A stretch of DNA of 64,000 bases from Carthagonibacter metallireducens (lineage in GTDB: Bacteria; Gemmatimonadota; Gemmatimonadetes; Palauibacterales; Palauibacteraceae). Below are positions 34,698-42,249 of this stretch, piece by piece (within the stretch, counting starts at the first letter, position 1; each line of letters opens with the position of its first letter). The notes under the pieces are model-generated. The model was given only the letters and a program-made list of their open reading frames with translations. It did no database searches and was not told where the DNA came from. Where the stretch lies: assembly GCA_023554445.1 (NCBI GenBank), contig JAMJQQ010000094.1, positions 20,488-84,487 of the forward strand. Reading direction: 5' to 3'. The position numbers and the translations under genes were made by a program.

Positions 34698-36002
34698 ATG
34701 TCCGATTCGATTTCGATCCGCTCACTCGGCTCTCGCGTCGGAGAGACCGTCCGCCTCCTCGGCTGGATCCGAAACCACCGTTCGAGCGGAAAGATTGCCT
34801 TCCTGATCGTGCGCGATGGCACCGGAGAGGTCCAGGTGGTCGTCGCGCGGCACGAGGTGGACGAGGCGACCTGGCAGACTGTGACCGACCGGGTCGCCTA
34901 CGAATGCAGCGTCGTGGTGGAGGGAGTCGTTCGAGCCGACGAGCGCTCGCCCAGCGGGGTCGAACTGACGGCGTCTCGCGTCGAGGTGCTCGGCGATTCC
35001 TCGAACGACTACCCGATCCAGCTCAAGGACGCGGGCGTCGACTTCCTTCTTTCGAAGCGCCATCTGTGGCTTCGAACAACCCGTCAGACCGCGATCATGC
35101 GGATACGGGATGAAGTGATCAAGGCGATTCACGACTACTTCTATGACCACGACTTCGTGCTGGTGGACACACCGATTCTTACCGGCTCGATCGGTGAATC
35201 TGCCGGGACGCTGTTCGAGACCGAGTACTTCGACCTCGGTACGGCTTACCTGGCGCAGACCGGCCAGTTGTACGTCGAAGCGGCCGCTGCAGCGCTCGGA
35301 AAAGTCTACTGCTTCGGTCCCACCTTCCGGGCGGAGAAGAGCAAGACCCGACGTCACCTGACCGAGTTCTGGATGGTCGAGCCGGAGGTCGCCTGGCTGG
35401 ATTCCGAGGGGAACATGCGCCTGCAGGAAGAATTCGTGACCGCGATCGTCGGTCGGGTCCTCGAGCGGAGGCTGCCCGAACTCGAGGTCCTTGAGCGTGA
35501 CACGGAGCCGCTCCGCGCCGTCGTGCCGCCCTTCGACCGATTGAGCTATACCGAGGCGGTGGAATTCCTGGTCTCGAAGGGCAGCGAGGTCACCTGGGGT
35601 GATGACCTCGGAGCGGAGGATGAGGCGATCCTCACCGAAGGTCGCTCGAAACCGCTGTTCGTCTTTGACTACCCGAAGAGCGCGAAGGCTTTCTACATGA
35701 AGGAAAACCCCGAGGATCCGAGCACCGTGAAGTGCAACGACCTGCTCGCCCCGGAGGGATACGGAGAGATCATCGGTGGTAGCCAGAGAGAGGACGACCT
35801 CGACAAGCTCACGGCGAGAATCCACGAGGAAGGCCTGCCCGAGGAAGCCTACGACTGGTACCTCGACCTGCGACGGTACGGCACCTTCGTTCACTCTGGA
35901 TTCGGCTTGGGACTCGAGCGGACGGTGAGCTGGATATGCGGGCTTCCGCATCTGCGCGAGGCGATAGCGTTTCCCCGGATGATGAGCCGCCTCGACCCCT
36001 GA
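34698..36002 (+). CDS. asnS: Asparaginyl-tRNA synthetase
   Basis: A 434-residue class IIb synthetase: an N-terminal OB-fold anticodon-binding domain (about 1-110, VRLLGWIRNHRSSGKIAFLIVRDG), then the catalytic domain with motif 2 (TFRAEKSKTRRHLTEFWMVEPE) and motif 3 (GFGLGLERTVSWICG). The ending AIAFPRMMSRLDP and the GSIGESAGTLFETEYF stretch identify AsnRS rather than AspRS. GAGGCGAGGA before ATG 34698 fixes the start. The enzyme implies direct Asn-tRNA charging. Confidence 0.96.
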   Translation: MSDSISIRSLGSRVGETVRLLGWIRNHRSSGKIAFLIVRDGTGEVQVVVARHEVDEATWQTVTDRVAYECSVVVEGVVRADERSPSGVELTASRVEVLGDSSNDYPIQLKDAGVDFLLSKRHLWLRTTRQTAIMRIRDEVIKAIHDYFYDHDFVLVDTPILTGSIGESAGTLFETEYFDLGTAYLAQTGQLYVEAAAAALGKVYCFGPTFRAEKSKTRRHLTEFWMVEPEVAWLDSEGNMRLQEEFVTAIVGRVLERRLPELEVLERDTEPLRAVVPPFDRLSYTEAVEFLVSKGSEVTWGDDLGAEDEAILTEGRSKPLFVFDYPKSAKAFYMKENPEDPSTVKCNDLLAPEGYGEIIGGSQREDDLDKLTARIHEEGLPEEAYDWYLDLRRYGTFVHSGFGLGLERTVSWICGLPHLREAIAFPRMMSRLDP

Positions 36003-36080
36003 TTCCGTATCCGGCAGGCATGGAAGAATGAAACCCGGTCCGCCCGCCGACCGTACTAGAAGTTCGAGAGGAGGACCCCC

Positions 36081-36380
36081 ATGATTGAAACGCTGATCGG
36101 TATGCTCGTTCTCGGAGGGACCGGGGCGGGCCTCTACGCTTCATACGTCAAGACGCGCGCCTTCGTGCGCGAGAAGCTGCGGTTCGTAGATGCGGCCCAG
36201 CGCCCGTCGGCGCCGTGGGTCGCGGGAATCGCGGTGACTTTGCTCGGCCTGCCCCTCTTCGGAGGGTTGCTGGGCTTCCTGCCCGCCGTGGGCGGAGCAA
36301 CCGCGCTGGCCCTCGGATTCACGGTCGGAGCCGCGGTGCGAAGCGGCCAGAAACAGGTGAAGCTGCTCAGCGGGAGTTGA
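36081..36380 (+). CDS. Small membrane protein of unknown function
   Basis: A 99-residue protein with one helix at the N-terminus (about 3-22) and a second hydrophobic region (about 46-85) that could form two helices, joined by a basic segment. GAGAGGAGGA before ATG 36081 is one of the strongest ribosome binding sites in the window, which supports a real gene. I do not recognise a family. It may be co-transcribed with asnS (78-bp gap). Its 3' end overlaps the convergent mazG gene by 14 bp. Confidence 0.7.
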   Translation: MIETLIGMLVLGGTGAGLYASYVKTRAFVREKLRFVDAAQRPSAPWVAGIAVTLLGLPLFGGLLGFLPAVGGATALALGFTVGAAVRSGQKQVKLLSGS

Positions 36381-37254
36381 GCTTCACCTCGTCCCACAGT
36401 CGATCGAGCGTCGCGAGATCGGCCTCGTCGGGGTCGATCCCGCGCTCATCGGCAAGTCGGAGCAGATCGCGAAACCGTCGCTCGAACTTGGCGGAGGCTC
36501 GATCGAGAGCCACCGAAGGGTGAGCGCCGGCCAGCCGGGCCACGTTGACGGCCGCGAAGAGCAGATCCCCCAGTTCATCCTGAACCCGATCGGCACGAGC
36601 GTCATCCACCAGGGGGCTCGACCGGGAGTCGAGTTCTGATTCGAGTTCTGCGATCTCTTCGTGGAGTTTCTCCAGGGCACCACCAGCATCGGGCCAGTCG
36701 AACCCCCGGGCCGCAGCACGATCCTGCAGTCGAAGGGCGCGGCTGAGCGGCTCCAACCCGCCGGGGATTCCGTCGAAGGGATCTGGAGTCGTGGCCTCTT
36801 GCGCCGCTTCACCCGATTCGTGAGTGCCCCGCGCGCGTGCTCGAAGCTGCGCCTTGAGTTCCTCCCAGTCCGGAGGATTCTCGGCCTCGCCATAGAGGTG
36901 CGGGTGACGCTCGATCATCTTCCGCTCGAGTCCCTCTACGACGGATTCGGCCTCGAACGCGCCCCGCTCTTCGGCGAGAACTACCTGGAATGCGATGTTC
37001 AGAAGGAGGTCGCCGAGCTCATCCGCGAGCTCGGTCTCATCGCCGCCGCGAATCGCCTCTGCGACCTCGTGCGCCTCCTCCAGCAGGTAGGGCCTGAGGG
37101 TCGCCGGTGTCTGTTTCGCATCCCACGCGCAACCGCTCCGGAGATAGCGAACCAGGGCCAGACTGCGGCCTAGTGAAGTGTCTCCATTGCAGGCGCGTGC
37201 GAGGTGCCTGGAACGGGCTTCCGGATCGGGAAAAATCTGTTGCTCCTCGGACAT
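36367..37254 (-). CDS. mazG: Nucleoside triphosphate pyrophosphohydrolase MazG
   Basis: A 295-residue protein with two tandem MazG domains. The first (about 28-130) has CAWDAKQTPATLRPYLLEEAHEVAEAI and DELGDLLLNIAFQ, the ExxE and D residues that bind Mg; the second (about 175-290) has HEEIAELESEL and DELGDLLFAAVNVAR. It hydrolyses NTPs and possibly oxidised nucleotides. The C-terminal 15 bases overlap a convergent membrane protein gene. It starts at ATG 37254 with no Shine-Dalgarno but a promoter 9 nt upstream, so translation is probably leaderless. It is divergent from alr. Confidence 0.92.
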   Translation of the reverse strand: MSEEQQIFPDPEARSRHLARACNGDTSLGRSLALVRYLRSGCAWDAKQTPATLRPYLLEEAHEVAEAIRGGDETELADELGDLLLNIAFQVVLAEERGAFEAESVVEGLERKMIERHPHLYGEAENPPDWEELKAQLRARARGTHESGEAAQEATTPDPFDGIPGGLEPLSRALRLQDRAAARGFDWPDAGGALEKLHEEIAELESELDSRSSPLVDDARADRVQDELGDLLFAAVNVARLAGAHPSVALDRASAKFERRFRDLLRLADERGIDPDEADLATLDRLWDEVKLNSR

Positions 37255-37268
37255 GTGGCCGGTATACT
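37240..37268 (+). promoter_or_regulatory. alr promoter, likely leaderless
   Basis: TTGCTC (37240-37245), a 17-bp spacer, TATACT (37263-37268). The TTG start of alr is 9 nt later. The promoter overlaps the mazG promoter on the other strand and the first codons of mazG. Confidence 0.7.
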
Positions 37269-37293
37269 ACCCCGGCCTTGAAAAACGTGTCAA
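37264..37293 (-). promoter_or_regulatory. mazG promoter, likely leaderless
   Basis: On the minus strand: TTGACA (37293-37288), an 18-bp spacer, TAGTAT (37269-37264), then 9 nt to the mazG ATG. The -35 is perfect. The two -10 elements of mazG and alr share five base pairs, so the promoters should compete. Confidence 0.65.
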
Positions 37294-38408
37294 TCGAGCC
37301 CAAGCGCCGCGCCTGGGTCGAGGTGGACCTGGATGCTCTCCGGTCGAACTTCGGCTCCATCGCTGAACGCCTGCCACCGGGTTGCGGCATTCTCCCCATG
37401 GTGAAGGCCGACGCCTATGGCGTCGGACTGTCGCGTGCCGTCGGCGCGCTCGGCCCGCTGGGGGTGTGGGGCTTCGGTGTGGCGACGACGGATGAGGGGA
37501 TCGACGTGCGGTCGCACGGCTGGGCAGGACCGGTGGTGGTGTTCTCGCCGACGCTGCCCGCGGACACGCAGTCGCTGCTGGAGTATCGCCTCGAACCGGT
37601 TCTCTCGAGTCCAGAAGCATTGGCCTCATGCAGTATCGCAGTCCGTGCGCTTGGAGCGACGCTTCCCGTTCACCTGGAGATCGACACGGGGATGGGCAGG
37701 TTCGGCATCGACTGCGGCGAAGTGGCCGTTCGAGCTCGGGAGGTGGTGGACGTTCTTTCACTCGGGGGAATCGAGCTGCGAGGCACGCTGACTCACTTCC
37801 ACTCGGCGGACGACGATCCCGAGCAGACACGACGACAGTGGTCTCGGTTCGAGTCCGCGCTTGCCAGGCTCGAGGAGGCGGGACTGAATCCGGGTCTCGT
37901 GCACGCCGCGAACAGCGCGGCGTCACTGCGGTACGATGGATTCGCCGGAGACCTGGTACGCCCCGGAATTCGCCTTTACGGGGGGGGAACCTGGGAGCCG
38001 CGAGGAGTACCGGTAGTCACAGTCCGCGCCCGAGTTCTCGATGTCCGCACCGTGGAGGCGGGTGCGAGCGTGAGCTACGGGGCGACGTGGCGAGCGCCCG
38101 AGCGCACCAGGCTCGCGACGCTCGGCATCGGGTACGGCGACGGACTCAGGCGCGAACTGTCGAACCGCGGACGGGTTCTGATCCATGGTCTCGAGGCGCC
38201 CATTCGTGGGGTCGTGTGCATGGATTCCGTGGTCGTGGAGATCGGTGACCGTGAGGATGTGCGGCCCGGAGACGTGGCGACGATACTCGGCCGCGACGGG
38301 GAAGCGGAGATCGGACTCGACGAGATGGCACGGCTGTGTGAAACGATCGACTACGAGATTCTCGCCGGTTGGCGCCGGCGACTGCCGAGGGTCGAGGTCG
38401 AGCGCTAG
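37278..38408 (+). CDS. alr: Alanine racemase
   Basis: A 376-residue fold type III PLP enzyme that makes D-Ala for peptidoglycan. The N-terminal barrel carries the PLP lysine in MVKADAYGVG (Lys43); the C-terminal domain has the catalytic tyrosine in ASVSYGATW; RPGIRLYGG and CMDSVVVEIG are family signatures. The frame is open upstream to 37107, inside mazG, but promoter position favours TTG 37278 (AAAAACGTG follows; GTG 37287 is an alternative). No ribosome binding site is visible, in keeping with a leaderless mRNA. Confidence 0.93.
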   Translation: MKNVSIEPKRRAWVEVDLDALRSNFGSIAERLPPGCGILPMVKADAYGVGLSRAVGALGPLGVWGFGVATTDEGIDVRSHGWAGPVVVFSPTLPADTQSLLEYRLEPVLSSPEALASCSIAVRALGATLPVHLEIDTGMGRFGIDCGEVAVRAREVVDVLSLGGIELRGTLTHFHSADDDPEQTRRQWSRFESALARLEEAGLNPGLVHAANSAASLRYDGFAGDLVRPGIRLYGGGTWEPRGVPVVTVRARVLDVRTVEAGASVSYGATWRAPERTRLATLGIGYGDGLRRELSNRGRVLIHGLEAPIRGVVCMDSVVVEIGDREDVRPGDVATILGRDGEAEIGLDEMARLCETIDYEILAGWRRRLPRVEVER

Positions 38409-38463
38409 ACACCGAGCAGGAACGGGGTCGATTGCCTCGTTCAAGGGATATACGGAGACGCAA

Positions 38464-38886
38464 ATGCCAGAGGGACTTACGACCGGGCAGGCGAGATTGC
38501 GTTCGCGGGCGATCGAAGCTCGTGAATTCGCCCATGCCCCCTACTCGAAATTCCGGGTGGGTGCGTGCCTCGAGGCCGAGGATGGGCGGTCGTTCGCAGG
38601 ATGCAACGTGGAGAACGCGTCCTTTCCGGTGACACTGTGCGCAGAACGCGCAGCGCTGGGAGCGGCAGTCGCCGCCGGCGCCCGCGACTTCCGACGTCTA
38701 TACCTGATTACCGATTCCGCCGAGCCGGTGGCACCCTGCGGCATGTGTCGGCAGGCGCTGTCCGAGTTCACCGCCTCACTCGTTGTCGTGAGCGAAGGAG
38801 ACGACGGGACTCTCCGGTCGTGGTCGCTCGATGAACTGCTGCCGGCCCGCTTCGAGTTGGGTGCGACTGCAGGCGGTGCGTCTTGA
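38464..38886 (+). CDS. cdd: Cytidine deaminase
   Basis: A 140-residue homotetrameric-type cytidine deaminase for pyrimidine salvage. The zinc site is complete: CNVENASFPVTLCAERAAL (with the catalytic Glu in CAE) and PCGMCRQAL; APYSKFRVGACL is the N-terminal signature. ATG 38464 has GGAG seven bases upstream. It lies 55 bp after alr and overlaps the next lipoprotein gene by 4 bp, so it is probably in the alr operon. Confidence 0.95.
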   Translation: MPEGLTTGQARLRSRAIEAREFAHAPYSKFRVGACLEAEDGRSFAGCNVENASFPVTLCAERAALGAAVAAGARDFRRLYLITDSAEPVAPCGMCRQALSEFTASLVVVSEGDDGTLRSWSLDELLPARFELGATAGGAS

Positions 38887-40163
38887 ACGCCGTACGGACC
38901 GGCGTCCGATGGCCGATTCTCCTGGCTGCCGGAGTGTCGTTGGTCGCAATTGGCTGCACGGAGCGAGCGGTTCTCGAAGTTGATTCGGAGACGGCGCCCG
39001 GTCAGTCCACTCCTACCACCGAGATCGAGATCCCGGTTCAGGGTATGATCTCGTGGCGCGACACCACCTACACGGGATACGTCGTTCCCCTGACGTCTCC
39101 CTATCGAGTGGTGAACGATTCCGCCGACGTGACCAGCAGGCTGCTGGCCCGATTCGAGACGATTCCAGATTCCATCGACGTCGGTACGATCCAGCAGCCG
39201 ATCGAAGCGTATTCCAGCGGCCGGTTCCGGCTGCTGGTCGATACCGCCACCAGCGTGATTCCCGAGGCGGGTCTCGAACTGGAAGTGTTCGCTCTGACCC
39301 GGGCATATGAAGAGCGCGACGCCACGTGGTCGCTGGCAGCGCTGGACGAGCCCTGGACGGAGCCCGGCGGAGACCTGGGCGAGCGAATCGGAGCTCTCCG
39401 GATCGACGCTCCCTTCGATTCCACCACCTCGGACACACTCTTCGTTCCGTTCGAGGTAAGCACGGACAGCGTTCTGTCGAACTGGGCATCGAGCGACGGC
39501 GAGCCGGGACTCGCGATCCGGGCGGTAGGCGCGGGTTCGTCGGTGGACGTTCGCGCCCTGGCCGTGACCTTCGAGGTCAAGCCGGTCGGGCAGGACTCAC
39601 TGGTCCCCGCTGCTCGCTCCCCCGCGGGATACACCGTGATTTTCGATCCGGAAACACCGCCGCCGGGCCAGGAGTCCCGGATCGGTGGCCTGCCATCGTC
39701 ACGTATCTACCTGGATTTCGAGCTGCCCGAGACCTGGGAAGGCCTTCAGCTGAAGGGCTCGACGATCAATGCCGCGTCACTGATCTTCCGGCCCGTCGCT
39801 CCGCCGCCGGTCCCCTTCCGACTCGAAGACCCGCTGGAAGTGATTTCGTACCAGTTGCTGGCAGATCCATTCGAGGTCGGGCCGAAGACACCCATCGGCG
39901 GCGTGCTCGGACCACCCGACTTGCTCGACCCGGAGGATCTCACGGAGGATGACGCGGAGCTGCAGCTCAGCATAACGCCGCTGGTACTGATCTGGTCCTT
40001 CGCACCCGCGGACTCACTGGACGTGCTGAGGATCGGGGTGCAGGCCAGCCCGGAAGGCCGCAGCCTCGGCTTCTGGGAATTCGGCTCGGCCGAGGATGTG
40101 ACGTCACTGCAGCCATCGGTGCGCATGCTCGTCACCCCGCGCGTACCCTTCCGTCTGCCATGA
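38883..40163 (+). CDS. Putative lipoprotein of unknown function
   Basis: A 426-residue protein beginning at TTG 38883 (overlap with cdd) with a lipoprotein signal: a hydrophobic helix and the lipobox VAIGC (Cys25). The mature part is rich in Asp, Ser, Thr and Pro and alternates short beta-like strands, for example RFRLLVDTATSVIP and LFVPFEVSTDSVLS; it has no Cys and no catalytic motif I can see. I do not recognise the family. It overlaps the next barrel-like gene by 4 bp, so the pair is made together and may form an outer-membrane unit. Confidence 0.7.
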   Translation: MNAVRTGVRWPILLAAGVSLVAIGCTERAVLEVDSETAPGQSTPTTEIEIPVQGMISWRDTTYTGYVVPLTSPYRVVNDSADVTSRLLARFETIPDSIDVGTIQQPIEAYSSGRFRLLVDTATSVIPEAGLELEVFALTRAYEERDATWSLAALDEPWTEPGGDLGERIGALRIDAPFDSTTSDTLFVPFEVSTDSVLSNWASSDGEPGLAIRAVGAGSSVDVRALAVTFEVKPVGQDSLVPAARSPAGYTVIFDPETPPPGQESRIGGLPSSRIYLDFELPETWEGLQLKGSTINAASLIFRPVAPPPVPFRLEDPLEVISYQLLADPFEVGPKTPIGGVLGPPDLLDPEDLTEDDAELQLSITPLVLIWSFAPADSLDVLRIGVQASPEGRSLGFWEFGSAEDVTSLQPSVRMLVTPRVPFRLP

Positions 40164-41323
40164 ACAGGCTGAAGCTGGTCGCCGCTCTTCTCGTTGGCTC
40201 GGCCTCGACGCTGGCGGCTCAGGCCCCGGTCACGAGTCTGGGTCTCGGCTATCCCGTGGCGCCCCTCGACGCGCGAGCGGCAGCCCTGGGCGGCACCGGG
40301 CTCGGCCTGATCGGCGGGACGCTTTCCGGACGGAATCCGGCGGACATGCGGGGATTCGCCCGACCGACGCTGGGCATCACCTACGCGCCGGAGGCGGTCG
40401 ATGTGAAGTCGCCGGGTGAGTCCCAGACCACCGGCCGAAGCCGTCTCGCGATCGTCCAGGCCGTGGTTCCGCTGCGAGAGTGGACCGTCGGTCTCTCGTT
40501 CACGGCGGGACTCGATCAGGACTGGAGCGTGTCGCTACGGGATACGCTCCAGAGTTCGTTCGGCGATTTTCCGTTCGACGAGCGACGCGAGCACGACGGG
40601 GGCGTGAGCATGGTGACCCTCGGATTGGCCAGACAGATCGGCGACTTCAGCGTGGGCATCGACGGTTCACTTCTGACGGGAAGCCTGCGTCAGACCTTCT
40701 TCCGGCGCTTCGAGGTCGCCGTCGATGATCCGGGACGCGGAGTCGGGTCCGCCAGCGGTGAGGCGCGCTTCAGCTGGTCCGGCTTCCGAGCGCGTGGCGG
40801 AATCGCAACGGCGATCGGAACGCGCGTCCGGCTGTCGGGACAGATCGGCATCAGCACCGATCTGAAGGCGACGCGCGACAGCGCCGGTGATGCCGCGACT
40901 TACGAGTTCGACATGCCGCTGGAGTGGTCCGTGGGAGGCAGCGCGAGACTCGCCGAGAATCTGCTTGCCTCGGCGGCCGTCGGATACGCGGATTGGTCCG
41001 CCACGGCGGACGCTCTCGAAGGAGGGGCTGCGTCCGACGTGCTATGGTTCGGGGCGGGGCTGGAGTACGTCGGATTCGAGGTGTTCGGTGCGAAGATGCC
41101 GCTGCGGGCCGGATTCCGGCGATCGGACCTGCCGTTCTACCTGCCCGGGGAGGCCCAGCTCTCCGAGACCGCAGGTACCTTCGGGATCGGGCTCGAAGTG
41201 GGAGGCGGAAGGGCCGCATTCGATCTGGGTGTGGAGATCGGCACGCGCGGAGACCTCGAATCGAGCAGCGTCGAAGAGGGCTTTCGCCGGCTGTCACTCT
41301 CGATGGCACTTCTGCAGTTCTGA
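40160..41323 (+). CDS. Putative outer-membrane beta-barrel protein
   Basis: A 387-residue protein with a clean Sec signal (cut after TLAAQA, about residue 22) and a mature sequence of alternating amphipathic strands ending in an aromatic residue (SMALLQF), the normal end of an outer-membrane barrel. The N-terminus of the mature part (LDARAAALGGTGLG) resembles PorV/UPF0164-type barrels, which start with an ARAxGMGGA pattern. No transport specificity is visible. It is translationally coupled to the preceding lipoprotein gene. Confidence 0.72.
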   Translation: MNRLKLVAALLVGSASTLAAQAPVTSLGLGYPVAPLDARAAALGGTGLGLIGGTLSGRNPADMRGFARPTLGITYAPEAVDVKSPGESQTTGRSRLAIVQAVVPLREWTVGLSFTAGLDQDWSVSLRDTLQSSFGDFPFDERREHDGGVSMVTLGLARQIGDFSVGIDGSLLTGSLRQTFFRRFEVAVDDPGRGVGSASGEARFSWSGFRARGGIATAIGTRVRLSGQIGISTDLKATRDSAGDAATYEFDMPLEWSVGGSARLAENLLASAAVGYADWSATADALEGGAASDVLWFGAGLEYVGFEVFGAKMPLRAGFRRSDLPFYLPGEAQLSETAGTFGIGLEVGGGRAAFDLGVEIGTRGDLESSSVEEGFRRLSLSMALLQF

Positions 41324-41348
41324 CCGGCGCCAGGTCCGAGTACCGACA

Positions 41349-41370
41349 CCGGGTCTAGTTGAGGACCCGG
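41349..41370. terminator. Possible terminator between convergent genes
   Basis: A 7-bp stem (41349-41355 with 41364-41370), 8-nt loop, followed on the plus strand by GCGTCTTT. It lies between the barrel gene and the end of the convergent hydrolase gene and overlaps the latter's last codons. Short and without a long T tract. Confidence 0.35.
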
Positions 41371-42104
41371 GCGTCTTTCCCGAGGGCCGCAAGCACTTCC
41401 CGCTCGACGAGATCCGGGTGTGTGACCGGCCAGTCGTGACCGCGTGAAACGTACCGGGTCTCGATGTCCCCTCTCCCCGAACGCGCCAGATACGCGTCGT
41501 ACTCCCGCTGCAGATACAGCCGGTCTCGCCGGGCCAGCACCAGTACCGACCGGGGGGCCGTGGGAAGCAGGTCATCGGGAATCCCGCCGAGGGTCTCGGA
41601 CACGGCAGGAAACAGACACCGGGGTCTCGCAGCGGCGGTCCGAACGTATTCGCCGAAGATGTGGAACGCCCAGCCGATTCCCCTTCGGCCCTCAAGTCCT
41701 GCGTACTCTCGTACCTGGAGCAGCGCGGCGCGCCCGATCTTCCGCGGCCAGCCTGCATTGATGGGAACCATGGGTGCGAGCGCCACGGCGGGCCGGTCCC
41801 CGAGCAAGGCCAGCAGCCCTCCGAATGAATGTCCGGTGCGCGGAGCTTCCGGCGCGTATCGGGTGGCGAAGCGTATGACGAAGGACCGGTAAGCAGCTAC
41901 CTCGTCAGGCAGATCCTTGTTGGTTCGAAAAGAGAGATCCGGCATGAATACCGTGAAGTGTCGGGAGAGCAGCCGCATACCGGGGCGATAGTTGCGCGGA
42001 TGAACCCCATACCCGGGAAGATACAGCAGGGGTCGATCAGGACCCTCGTGAATCTCCACGGGCACCCGCAGCCCGTCGAATGAGAACGAGTCGAAGTGCG
42101 CCAC
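41355..42104 (-). CDS. Alpha/beta hydrolase
   Basis: A 249-residue alpha/beta hydrolase. The nucleophile elbow is GHSFGG; LLYLPGYGVHPRNY precedes it as the oxyanion-hole strand; the catalytic His is probably in SRGHDWPVTHP near the end. The acid is uncertain. No signal peptide, so it is cytoplasmic. It could be an esterase or a lipase-like enzyme; the substrate is not evident. It starts at GTG 42104 without a ribosome binding site, but with a good promoter 6 nt upstream. Single-gene unit, convergent to the barrel gene and divergent from miaB. Confidence 0.82.
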   Translation of the reverse strand: MAHFDSFSFDGLRVPVEIHEGPDRPLLYLPGYGVHPRNYRPGMRLLSRHFTVFMPDLSFRTNKDLPDEVAAYRSFVIRFATRYAPEAPRTGHSFGGLLALLGDRPAVALAPMVPINAGWPRKIGRAALLQVREYAGLEGRRGIGWAFHIFGEYVRTAAARPRCLFPAVSETLGGIPDDLLPTAPRSVLVLARRDRLYLQREYDAYLARSGRGDIETRYVSRGHDWPVTHPDLVEREVLAALGKDARVLN

Positions 42105-42110
42105 CGGCGC

Positions 42111-42139
42111 ATGCTACCCGGTACACCGGCTCCGGGCAA
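42111..42139 (-). promoter_or_regulatory. Hydrolase promoter, likely leaderless
   Basis: On the minus strand: TTGCCC (42139-42134), a 17-bp spacer, TAGCAT (42116-42111), then 6 nt to the GTG start at 42104. No Shine-Dalgarno sequence is present. Confidence 0.6.
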
Positions 42140-42220
42140 AGGCCCACCAGGGGCGCACCGAAGATGCACAGAAGCCGGATCGGAGCCGCGCACGGTGGAC
42201 CCGAAGGCCTTTCCGGCGAT

Positions 42221-42240
42221 AACTTCGGGCGCCCGAAGTT
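42221..42240. promoter_or_regulatory. Perfect 20-bp palindrome before miaB
   Basis: AACTTCGGGC followed directly by its exact reverse complement, 9 bp before the miaB ATG at 42250. A weak promoter, TGGACC-N18-TAACTT (42196-42225), would put the start of transcription near the centre of the palindrome, so it fits an operator for a dimeric regulator. Confidence 0.6.
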
Positions 42241-42249
42241 GCGATTTCG

